NCBI GenBank assembly: GCA_016716385.1 | Contig: JADJWL010000027.1 | Coordinates: 124,001-188,000 of the forward strand | DNA length: 64,000 nucleotides | Reading direction: 5' to 3' | Origin: Bryobacterales bacterium | GTDB lineage: Bacteria; Acidobacteriota; Terriglobia; Bryobacterales; Bryobacteraceae | Shown here: positions 25,359 through 33,475 of the stretch, piece after piece | Layout of the letters: each line of letters begins with the position of its first letter | Numbering within the stretch: position 1 is the first letter of the stretch | Made by a program: the position numbers and the translations under genes | Notes under the pieces: model-generated | Database searches by the model: none | Seen by the model: the letters and a program-made list of their open reading frames with translations, nothing else | Told to the model about the DNA's origin: nothing

Positions 25359-28190
25359 ATGCTCCGCTCTAGCTTCGTCTGCCTTGCCGCCGCCGGGCTT
25401 CTTCTCGCGAGTTGTTCGCGTGAAGCCGCGCCGTCACGCTACAAGGTGCCCAAGGGATTCACCGTCGAGTCCGCCTTGCCGCAAGGCAGAACGGTCTCGC
25501 TCATCCAGGTCACGTTCGACAGCCTCGGGCGTCCCGTTGTCTCGCAGGAGCGCGGGCATCCCACGATCCTGATCGACCAGGACGGCGATGGCGTTTTCGA
25601 AACCGAGAAGATCTTCAGCGACAAAGTGGAATATCTGCATGGTATGTGGTTTGCCGGCCGGACCCTGTACGCCATCGGCAACGACACCGTGAACAAGCAG
25701 GCTGGCCTCTACCGCCTCGAAGACACCGACGGTGACGATGTGGCCGATACCTTCGAGATGCTCCACACGTTCACCGGGCGCATGGGCGAACACGGACCGC
25801 ACGACATCCGCCGCGGTCCTGACGGACATCCCACGGTGATGCTCGGGAACCATACGTTTGTCGAGCAGGAGTTGATCGATCCCAGCTCGCCGTACCGCGA
25901 CTACGACGAAGTCCAGTTGCTGCCCAGCTACAACGACGCCCGCGGGCACGCGGCGAACATCCGGGCGCCGGGAGGGGTCCTCCTGCGGCTGAACGTCGAG
26001 CGGAACCGCTACACGCTGCTCTTCGGCGGGTTTCGCAATGCGTTCAACCACGCCTACAACCGCGACGGCGAAGCCTTCACGTTCGACAGCGACATGGAGT
26101 GGGACATCAACATGCCGTGGTACCGCGCCGTGCGCACCGTCCACGGCGTGCCGGGCGCGGACTACGGCTGGCGGACGGGCTCCGCCAAGCTGCCGGACTA
26201 CTCCCTCGACACGCTGCCTCCGGTGCGCGAAGCCGGGCGTGGTTCCCCGGTCGGCGTCGAGTTCTACCAGCACCGCGTGTATCCGAAGGCGTATTGGGAT
26301 GCGTTCCTCGAAGGGGACTGGTCCCGCGGGCGCATTCTCATCTCACAGATGGTTCGCCAGGGAGCCTCGTATCGCACCGACCGTCCCGACCCCGTGGACT
26401 TCGTCTACGGCGAGCCGTTGAACGTGACGGACCTCGAAGTCGGCCCCGACGGCTTTGTGTATTTCACGACGGGCGGGCGCGACACCGAGGGCGGCTTCTA
26501 CCGGATCCGCTACACCCCGTCGTGGTGGGAGAAGCTGACGGCGCCGAAGGAACCCACCGGGCTTCTGGCGGTGGTCCGCCAGCCGCAGCCGCTGTCCAGT
26601 TGGGGCCACGCCGCGCTCGAGACAGCCAAGGAGTCGATGGGAGACGCCTGGGGCCGCGACCTGGCCGAACTGGCAAAGAATGCGAGCGCCGAACCCGCGG
26701 ATCGGGTGCAGGCGTTGCTGCTGCTGGAACGCCTGGGGCCGAAGCCGAACGCCGACTTGCTGCGTCCTCTCGCCGCCGATCCCGATCCATCGGTGCGCGC
26801 GGCGGCGATTCTCGTCGTCGGGATGCACCGCAGCGACCGCGCCAAAGCGATCGCCGTCAGCGGCCTGCCCGACGCAGATCCATTCGTTCGCCGCCGTGCC
26901 GCCGAGTCCATCGTGCGCATGGGACTTTCGGCCGACCAGCCGTCGTTTGCGCCGGTCGACCAGGTCTACGCGCTGTTGAACGATGACGACCGCTTCGTCC
27001 GGTATGCCGGCAGACTCGCGCTGGAGCGCATCCCCCGGCAGGAGTGGCAGGCCAAGGCGCTCGACGAGACCGATTCCCGCGCCGCGATCGAGGCCATGGT
27101 GGCGCTGACCCGGACGGCCCAGTCCGACGCCGATCTGGAACCGGTTTTCAGCCGGCAATTGAACTGGTTCAAGCGCACCGATCTTTCGAGCGACGACCTC
27201 CTGCGGCTCCTCCGCGCCCACCACCTCACCGCGATCAAGGCGTCCAAGGGCGCGCCTGAGGCGCTGCGCAAGGAAGTGAGCGACCTGCTGCTCGCCCGGT
27301 TCCCACACCAGGACGAACGGCTCAACCGCGAACTCGCCCGGACCCTCGCCTACTGCGGCCAGCCGGAAGCCATTTCCGCCATCCTCAAGGCGATGCCGCG
27401 CGGCGACGAGAATCAGCAGCTTCAGATTCACTACGCCTATTGCCTCCGTACCATGCAACAGGGCTGGACACCGGAGGACAAGCAGCAACTCATCCACTGG
27501 TTCCCCAGAGCGGCCAAGTGGCGCGGCGGAGCGAGCTTTACGGGCTTCATCAACCTCCTGTTCGACTCCTCTCTTGCGTTCATGAGCAAGGAAGAGAAAG
27601 AACTGGCCTACCAGCGCGTGCCGGAGTTCGCCCCGGTCGATCCGAAGCAGCTTGACGAGCGCCAGCGGTCGCAGGTGGCGGTGGTGCAGCGGCGCAAGGG
27701 TGTCGAAGCGGTCAGCCCGGAGGAGATCTTCGAGTTCCAGATGTACGACCCGATGACGCTCAAGGCAAGCGCCGAAGCCGGACGCAAAGTCTTCGAGGCC
27801 GAATGCGCGAACTGCCACCGCCACGGCGACCTGGGCAAGGACTTTGGGCCTGACTTGACCACGCTCGCCGCACGTTTCAAGAAGCAGGACGTCCTCGAAG
27901 CGATTCTGTGGCCCTCGAAGACCGTCTCAGACCAGTACCAAAGCTGGATCGTCGAAACGAAGAGCGGCGATACAATCAACGGCCTGCTCGTCTCCGAAGC
28001 CGGCGGCAAGCTTGTCCTGAAGACGGCCGAAGTGGAGCGCCCGATCGACATTCCCGCGGCGGACGTCAGGGAGAAACGGATCTCGCAGATCTCGATCATG
28101 CCCGACAACCTGCTCGACGGCTACCGCATGAACGACATCAGCGACCTGATGGCGTTCCTCATGGGAACCGGCCGGAAGGCCGCCGACTAG
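25359..28190 (+). CDS. Planctomycete-type haem-binding lipoprotein with propeller and HEAT repeats
   Basis: A 943-residue exported protein. A lipobox (LLASC) makes it a probable lipoprotein. A beta-propeller resembling PQQ-type sugar dehydrogenases fills about residues 25-390 (DGVFETEKIF, PGADYGWRTG, EVGPDGFVYFTTGG). HEAT-like repeats follow (about 400-740), and the C-terminus is the Pirellula/Verrucomicrobium-type cytochrome domain with one CANCH haem site near residue 816. Such proteins are thought to oxidise carbohydrates or alcohols outside the membrane, but no substrate is proven. The stop overlaps that of the converging gene in the shared CTAG at 28187-28190. Confidence 0.85.
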   Translation: MLRSSFVCLAAAGLLLASCSREAAPSRYKVPKGFTVESALPQGRTVSLIQVTFDSLGRPVVSQERGHPTILIDQDGDGVFETEKIFSDKVEYLHGMWFAGRTLYAIGNDTVNKQAGLYRLEDTDGDDVADTFEMLHTFTGRMGEHGPHDIRRGPDGHPTVMLGNHTFVEQELIDPSSPYRDYDEVQLLPSYNDARGHAANIRAPGGVLLRLNVERNRYTLLFGGFRNAFNHAYNRDGEAFTFDSDMEWDINMPWYRAVRTVHGVPGADYGWRTGSAKLPDYSLDTLPPVREAGRGSPVGVEFYQHRVYPKAYWDAFLEGDWSRGRILISQMVRQGASYRTDRPDPVDFVYGEPLNVTDLEVGPDGFVYFTTGGRDTEGGFYRIRYTPSWWEKLTAPKEPTGLLAVVRQPQPLSSWGHAALETAKESMGDAWGRDLAELAKNASAEPADRVQALLLLERLGPKPNADLLRPLAADPDPSVRAAAILVVGMHRSDRAKAIAVSGLPDADPFVRRRAAESIVRMGLSADQPSFAPVDQVYALLNDDDRFVRYAGRLALERIPRQEWQAKALDETDSRAAIEAMVALTRTAQSDADLEPVFSRQLNWFKRTDLSSDDLLRLLRAHHLTAIKASKGAPEALRKEVSDLLLARFPHQDERLNRELARTLAYCGQPEAISAILKAMPRGDENQQLQIHYAYCLRTMQQGWTPEDKQQLIHWFPRAAKWRGGASFTGFINLLFDSSLAFMSKEEKELAYQRVPEFAPVDPKQLDERQRSQVAVVQRRKGVEAVSPEEIFEFQMYDPMTLKASAEAGRKVFEAECANCHRHGDLGKDFGPDLTTLAARFKKQDVLEAILWPSKTVSDQYQSWIVETKSGDTINGLLVSEAGGKLVLKTAEVERPIDIPAADVREKRISQISIMPDNLLDGYRMNDISDLMAFLMGTGRKAAD

Positions 28191-29329
28191 AGGCCCACGG
28201 ACGAGGCCAGCTCGATCTTCCTGCCGGACCGCCGGTCCTCGATGATCAGCTTTCCGCCTTCGAGCCGGATGTCGTCGACCCCGCGGAAGCCTTCCGGGAC
28301 GCGGGTGTAGAACATCAGGAAGCGCGACGAGATCTTCGACTTCGCCGGCAGCCAACGGTAGGTTGGCGCGCCAAACAGCGAGCCGGTCGAAATCGCGTCA
28401 CGGCGGGAGACGTCGTAGGGCTGCGTGGAGAATTCGAGCCCTCGCGCGAGGTTGCCGTCGGGCGGATAGAATTCCCAGATCTGCAGCCACGGGAACTCCT
28501 CGCGGCGGAACACGTAGCCAAGCAGCAGCCGCTTCTCCAGGTGCAGCGCCGTGACGAACGCGTGCGGCCGCGTGGGATCCATCAGCGTCGTCGTGTGGTC
28601 GCCCGAATTCGGCGGATTGGGCACGGCGCGGAGGTCGACGCGACCGCCGTCCGCCGTCGGGGCGAACGGCCAGGTGAAGTCCATTCCGGATGGCAGGCGG
28701 TGCGGCAGCGCCCCCGGGCGAGCGCGGTACGGACGCGTCTGCGATGGGCCCGCCGACTGGTCCACCACGGTGACCTCCGGAGCCAGGAACGGCTTGCCGA
28801 TCGTCGCGTGCTCCGCCCAGACCACAGGCCGGTCGAAGCCGAGCAGGTTCTCGAGCGTACTCTCCACCGCGACAACGTTTTCACCGTCCACCAGCCGCAC
28901 CGTCCGTGAGTAGTTTTCGCGCAGGATGGGCAGTTCGACGGACTGCGTGATCCAGCTCTCCTTGCCTCTCTTGCCTGAACTGTCGAGCTTCCAAGGCAGG
29001 GCGTGGGCCTCGCCATGCCCCGTCAGTCCGGCCTTCTGTTCTTCGGGCGACACCGGTCCGAAACCGTCGACGCAGACGAAGTGGCCAAGCGAGAACCCGC
29101 GGTGCGGCTGACCGCCGCGCGGGTAGCGGACGGGATTCCACAGCGGACTCAGCTTTTCCGGATCGCCGGCGAGCGTCAACTCGACGAAGGCGCCGCCAAG
29201 CGGCAACACCGTCAGGTTGACCTGTTCATTCGAAAGCCGGATGGCCGGACGGCCTTCGAACCGGGCATCGGTGGCGACCTGGGCGGAGACCGCCAGGGGG
29301 AGAAGAAGGAGGAGCGAGCGGGCGTCCAT
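28187..29329 (-). CDS. Secreted conserved protein, possible aldose-epimerase-like fold
   Basis: I do not recognise a named family with confidence. The 380-residue product begins with a signal peptide (MDARSLLLLLPLAVSAQ). The body is beta-rich with SNEQVNLTVLPLGGAFVEL, HRGFSLGHFVCVDGFG, VVWAEHATIGKPFL and FYTRVPEGFRGV, spacing that resembles galactose mutarotase-like or DUF4380-type sugar-binding beta-sandwiches. No catalytic motif can be named. It is a single gene on the minus strand with a TATAAT element directly upstream. Confidence 0.6.
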   Translation of the reverse strand: MDARSLLLLLPLAVSAQVATDARFEGRPAIRLSNEQVNLTVLPLGGAFVELTLAGDPEKLSPLWNPVRYPRGGQPHRGFSLGHFVCVDGFGPVSPEEQKAGLTGHGEAHALPWKLDSSGKRGKESWITQSVELPILRENYSRTVRLVDGENVVAVESTLENLLGFDRPVVWAEHATIGKPFLAPEVTVVDQSAGPSQTRPYRARPGALPHRLPSGMDFTWPFAPTADGGRVDLRAVPNPPNSGDHTTTLMDPTRPHAFVTALHLEKRLLLGYVFRREEFPWLQIWEFYPPDGNLARGLEFSTQPYDVSRRDAISTGSLFGAPTYRWLPAKSKISSRFLMFYTRVPEGFRGVDDIRLEGGKLIIEDRRSGRKIELASSVGL

Positions 29330-29337
29330 GTCCCGCC

Positions 29338-29343
29338 ATTATA
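29338..29343 (-). promoter_or_regulatory. TATAAT -10 element adjoining a start codon (minus strand)
   Basis: Read on the minus strand, TATAAT ends 8 bases before the ATG at 29329. A GGCGGGAC run lies between, but transcription from this element would begin at about the ATG. Confidence 0.45.
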
Positions 29344-29359
29344 AGTCGTGCGCCAGGGA

Positions 29360-30493
29360 CTACCGGATGATCTGGTTCAGGTCCTCGCGCATCTGGTCGG
29401 AAACGAGGAACGCCCGGGAATTGGCCTGGTAGCCGCGCTGGAAGACGATCAGCTTGGTAAACTCGCGCGCCAGATCCGTCGTCGATTGTTCGAGCATGCC
29501 GCCGAGGATCTCCACCCCGGCATTGGGCCCGGTGAGCAATTCGGCTTCGCCGCTTTCCGGCGTCAGCGTGTACATGCCGCCGTTGAGCGCCCGCAGCCCT
29601 TGGGGATTCGCCACCCGCGCCACGGCAAGCTGTGCCACGGTCTGTACGTCGCCGTCGCCAAAATGCGCCAGGACGAGCCCGCCATCCGCAATGGAGTACC
29701 CTGCCACCGGTGCGGCGGCGCGCCCGTCCTGGCTGGAGGCAAAGTCAGAATCCCCGCCAAAGAGCGTCACCGATTCGAACGATACCGTAAACGGACCCAC
29801 GCCCCCGCCGGCGAATCCGAGCGGCGGCGTGAGGAACCGGCCGTCGGGCGTACTCCCCACCAGCGATTCTCCGGCGGGCTGGCCATCGACGCTTCCGGTC
29901 AACCGCCACGCATTGCCCGCCTCGCGCTGCACCGTCAGGCGGAACGTGCGGCCCACGCCCGCGGCGTCGTAGACGGTGGCGAGGAACCCGGTCGATTCCC
30001 CAACGGGAAGCTCGGCGCTGACGTTGCCGAGCAGTCTGATGGCCGTCGTGGCGGCGGGCGGGCGCCCCTGGGGCAACACGATGTCCGCAGCCACCGCGGC
30101 GCCCGCTCCAAACCCCTGGACGCGGCTGCCGTCGGGCAACGTCAGGTGGCGGACGCCGGCGGCGTCCGGTCCCACGCGGAAGCTGCCGCCCCGCGTGTAG
30201 GCGGGCTGGCCCGCTGCGTCGGTCGCAACGAAAAAGCCGTTCCCGGAGAGCGCCGCATCGAGAGGAGAAGGAGAGAACTCGAGCGCACCCTGCCGGAACA
30301 CCCGCACCGCTGCCGGAGACATCGTGCCGAGCCCTTTCGGCTTGGCGTCCATTGCCTGGGTCATCAGGTCGCGGAACTGGACGTCCGAGGCCTTGTAGCC
30401 GGCGGTGCGCGCGTTGGCGAGGTTGTGCGCCACCGTGTCGACCGCGCTCTGAAAGCCGAGCATACCGGACATTGAGGTGTAATAGGCGCTCAT
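29360..30493 (-). CDS. flgE: Flagellar hook protein FlgE-like
   Basis: A 377-residue axial flagellar protein. The N-terminus (MSAYYTSMSGMLGFQSAVDT then VAHNLANARTAGYKASDVQF) is the flagellar rod/hook N-terminal signature. The middle holds SGNGFFVATDA and a FlaE-like insert, and the C-terminus EQSTTDLAREFTKLIVFQRGYQANSR is the D0 helix shared by FlgE, FlgF and FlgG. Length and the FlaE-like insert favour hook protein over rod protein. It stands alone: no other flagellar gene is in the window, and neighbours are a secreted sugar-fold protein and an acyl-CoA synthetase. The ATG start was chosen at the conserved N-terminus. Confidence 0.83.
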   Translation of the reverse strand: MSAYYTSMSGMLGFQSAVDTVAHNLANARTAGYKASDVQFRDLMTQAMDAKPKGLGTMSPAAVRVFRQGALEFSPSPLDAALSGNGFFVATDAAGQPAYTRGGSFRVGPDAAGVRHLTLPDGSRVQGFGAGAAVAADIVLPQGRPPAATTAIRLLGNVSAELPVGESTGFLATVYDAAGVGRTFRLTVQREAGNAWRLTGSVDGQPAGESLVGSTPDGRFLTPPLGFAGGGVGPFTVSFESVTLFGGDSDFASSQDGRAAAPVAGYSIADGGLVLAHFGDGDVQTVAQLAVARVANPQGLRALNGGMYTLTPESGEAELLTGPNAGVEILGGMLEQSTTDLAREFTKLIVFQRGYQANSRAFLVSDQMREDLNQIIR

Positions 30494-30780
30494 GCACGGC
30501 CCGACGGTGCACGTCGTCTGCCGTGACGGAACCGCAACAAAACACGAGACCCCGCTCCGCGGGCGCGCCATCGTGATGCCATCCGCGCCAAAAACCCGCC
30601 GCACTCGCGGCAGTTGGGGCAGATCGCCCACTCCAGCCCAGCCAGCACCTCCGCCAGGTGAGTGCTACTTCCCAGTGCAGCCGGAAGTTAGCGTTTCGGG
30701 ACGGCTTTGGCCCGATGGGTGCTACCTTGGCCGTGAGGAATCCACGCACAATGAGCTCGTCCCTGAAAAAAGAGCAGTCC
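30494..30780. other. Divergent intergenic region with no recognised gene
   Basis: This 287-base stretch separates divergent flgE and the acyl-CoA synthetase gene and should hold promoters for both. I see no tRNA fold, repeat array or convincing -35/-10 pair. Open frames extend into it from both genes but have no family-like sequence. Confidence 0.5.
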
Positions 30781-33471
30781 ATGAGTTCGGTCTACACCCG
30801 GCGCCAGCCTCTCGATATCTTCTTCACACCGAAGAACGTGGCGGTCATTGGCGCTACAGAAACCCCGCAGAGCGTCGGCCGCACGCTGCTGTGGAATCTC
30901 ATGAGCAGCCCCTTCGGCGGGACAGTCTACCCGGTCAATCCGAAGCGTCCCAACGTCCTCGGGATCAAGGCGTACAAGTCCGTCAAGGATGTTCCGGATG
31001 CCATCGACCTGGCCGTGGTGGTCACGCCGGCGGCGACGGTGCCGGGCGTGATCTCAGAGTGCGCCGATGCCGGAGTGAAGGGCGCCATCGTGATCTCGGC
31101 GGGGTTCAAGGAAGCCGGTGCGCACGGCGCCGAGCTGGAGCGGAAAGTCCTCGAGGAAGCCCGCCGCGGCGGCATGCGCATCATCGGACCGAACTGCCTG
31201 GGGGTGATGGCGCCCTGGTCCGGGATGAACGCCACGTTCGCCACGACGCTGGCCCGCGCCGGTAATGTCGGGTTCATCAGCCAGTCCGGCGCGCTCTGCA
31301 CGGCGATCCTTGACTGGAGCCTGCGCGAGCTTGTGGGGTTCAGCGCCTTCCTGTCGATCGGCTCGATGCTCGACGTGGGCTGGGGCGACCTCATTTACTA
31401 CCTGGGCGACGACCCGCGCACGAAATCCATCGTCATTTACATGGAGACCATCGGCGACGCGCGGTCGTTCCTGTCGGCGGCACGGGAAGTGGCGCTCACC
31501 AAGCCGATCATCTTGATCAAGGCCGGGCGCAGCGAAGCGGCAGCGAAGGCCGCCGCGTCGCACACCGGGTCCATGGCCGGCAGCCACGAGGTCCTGGAGG
31601 CCGCGTTCCGCAGGGCTGGCGTCCTGCGCGTCGACCGCATCAGCGACCTGTTCTACATGGCGGAAGTCCTCGCCAAGCAGCCGCGTCCACGGGGCCCCAA
31701 GCTGACCATCCTCACGAACGCCGGCGGGCCGGGCGTGCTCGCTACGGACGCTCTGATGGCCGAGGGGGGCGAGCTGACCGAACTGGCGCCCGAGACCATG
31801 GAGAAGCTGAACGCGATCCTGCCTCCTCACTGGAGCCGCCAGAATCCCATCGACATCCTGGGAGACGCCGGACCGGACCGCTATGCGAAGGCCGTCGAGA
31901 TCGTCGCCAAGGATCCCAACAGCGACGGCCTGCTCGTCATCCTGACCCCTCAGGGCATGACCTCGCCCACGGAGATCGCCGAGCAACTGCGTCCCTACGC
32001 GCGCATCGAGGGCAAGCCGATCCTGGCAAGCTGGATGGGCGGCGCCGACGTAGCCGGAGGCGAAGCCGTGCTCAATCGCGCCGACATCCCAACCTTCCCG
32101 TATCCCGACACCGCCGCCCGCGCCTTCCAGTACATGTGGCGCTACAGCTACAACATCCGCGGCATTTACGAGACGCCCCTGGCTCTTCCGGAATCGGAAC
32201 CGGTCGACCGCGGCGCCGTGGACGCGATGCTCGCGGCAGCCCGCAACGCGGGACGGACGATCCTCACGGAGTCGGAGTCGAAGCAGGTTCTAAAGGCCTA
32301 CGGGATTCCAGTGGTCGAGACCGTGGTGGCGCCGACTCTGGACGAAGCCGTCGCGGTATCGGCGCGGATCGGCTATCCGGTGGTGCTGAAACTGTATTCG
32401 GAGACCATCACGCACAAGACCGACGTCGGCGGCGTTCAGCTCAACCTGCTCGATGAGACGGCAGTCCGCGCAGCCTGGACGGCGATCGAAACCGGCGTGC
32501 GCGAGAAAGCGGGCGAAGGCCACTTCCAGGGCGTGACGGTGCAGCCAATGGTGAGCACGTCGGGCTACGAGATCATCCTCGGCAGCAGCCTCGATCCGCA
32601 GTTCGGCCCGGTGCTGTTGTTCGGAGCGGGTGGTCAGTTGGTTGAAGTCTTCCGCGACCGCGCCCTGGCTCTGCCGCCTCTGAACACCACGCTGGCCCGG
32701 CGCATGATGCAGGAGACCAGGATCTACACTGCGCTCCAAGGCGTGCGCGGGCGCAAGAGCGTCGACCTGGCCGCTCTCGAGCGGCTCATCGTCCGCTTCA
32801 GCCAGTTGGTTGCCGAGCAGCCCTGGATCAAGGAGATCGACATCAATCCTCTGCTGGCCACCTCCGACAGGCTGATGGCGCTCGATGCGCGCGTGATTCT
32901 CCATCCCCCGGAGACCAACCTGGAAGCGCTGCCCAAACTTGCCATCCGTCCGTATCCCTCGCAGTACGCGGAGGATTTCACGCTGAAAAACGGCGCCGTC
33001 GTCCGGATCCGCCCCATCCGGCCCGAGGATGAACCGAAGATGGTCCACTTCCACGAGACCCTCTCGGAGGAATCGGTCTACTTCCGCTATTTCCACATGC
33101 TCAATCTGAGCCAGCGCATTGCCCACGAGCGGCTCACGCGGATCTGCTTCATCGATTACGACCGGGAAATGGCACTGGTCGTCGAGCACGATGCCCAGAT
33201 CATCGGCGTGGGGCGGCTGACGAAACTCCACGCCACGCGGGACGCCGAATTCGCCATCATCCTTTCGGACGCCTACCATCACCAGGGGCTCGGCTCGAAA
33301 CTCGTCGGCCGGTTGCTCGAAATCGCCGAAAAAGAAGGCGTCGGGCGGGTTGTCGCCGAGATCCTGCCGGAGAATACGGCGATGCAGGCAGTATGCCGGA
33401 AACTCGGGTTCAAACTGCGCCACAGCCCGGAAGACGAAGTGGTCAGCGTCCAGAAGACGTTCGGCGTATAG
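30781..33471 (+). CDS. NDP-forming acyl-CoA synthetase fused to a GNAT domain
   Basis: An 896-residue fusion. Residues 1-470 are the CoA-binding and succinyl-CoA-synthetase-like alpha part (FFTPKNVAVIGATETPQSVG, with the phosphorylated-loop motif AASHTGSMAG and histidine H261). About 480-710 is an ATP-grasp domain (ESKQVLKAYGIPVVET, VLKLYSETITHKTDVGGV). About 735-890 is a GNAT acetyltransferase (RIRPIRPEDEPKM, DAYHHQGLGSKLVGRLLEIAE). The layout matches Pat/YfiQ lysine acetyltransferases. Because the catalytic His is kept here, the synthetase half may be active, making acyl-CoA from acetate or other acids, or the reverse with ATP gain. An upstream in-frame ATG at 30751 is a possible alternative start. 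Confidence 0.9.
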   Translation: MSSVYTRRQPLDIFFTPKNVAVIGATETPQSVGRTLLWNLMSSPFGGTVYPVNPKRPNVLGIKAYKSVKDVPDAIDLAVVVTPAATVPGVISECADAGVKGAIVISAGFKEAGAHGAELERKVLEEARRGGMRIIGPNCLGVMAPWSGMNATFATTLARAGNVGFISQSGALCTAILDWSLRELVGFSAFLSIGSMLDVGWGDLIYYLGDDPRTKSIVIYMETIGDARSFLSAAREVALTKPIILIKAGRSEAAAKAAASHTGSMAGSHEVLEAAFRRAGVLRVDRISDLFYMAEVLAKQPRPRGPKLTILTNAGGPGVLATDALMAEGGELTELAPETMEKLNAILPPHWSRQNPIDILGDAGPDRYAKAVEIVAKDPNSDGLLVILTPQGMTSPTEIAEQLRPYARIEGKPILASWMGGADVAGGEAVLNRADIPTFPYPDTAARAFQYMWRYSYNIRGIYETPLALPESEPVDRGAVDAMLAAARNAGRTILTESESKQVLKAYGIPVVETVVAPTLDEAVAVSARIGYPVVLKLYSETITHKTDVGGVQLNLLDETAVRAAWTAIETGVREKAGEGHFQGVTVQPMVSTSGYEIILGSSLDPQFGPVLLFGAGGQLVEVFRDRALALPPLNTTLARRMMQETRIYTALQGVRGRKSVDLAALERLIVRFSQLVAEQPWIKEIDINPLLATSDRLMALDARVILHPPETNLEALPKLAIRPYPSQYAEDFTLKNGAVVRIRPIRPEDEPKMVHFHETLSEESVYFRYFHMLNLSQRIAHERLTRICFIDYDREMALVVEHDAQIIGVGRLTKLHATRDAEFAIILSDAYHHQGLGSKLVGRLLEIAEKEGVGRVVAEILPENTAMQAVCRKLGFKLRHSPEDEVVSVQKTFGV

Positions 33472-33475
33472 CGCA

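Noticed and set aside
30494..30780. Possible small gene or tRNA in the flgE/synthetase intergenic region
   Set aside because: No cloverleaf, no start with a ribosome site and no family-like peptide. A CPNCREC zinc-ribbon-like run on the minus strand lies in an arbitrary frame.
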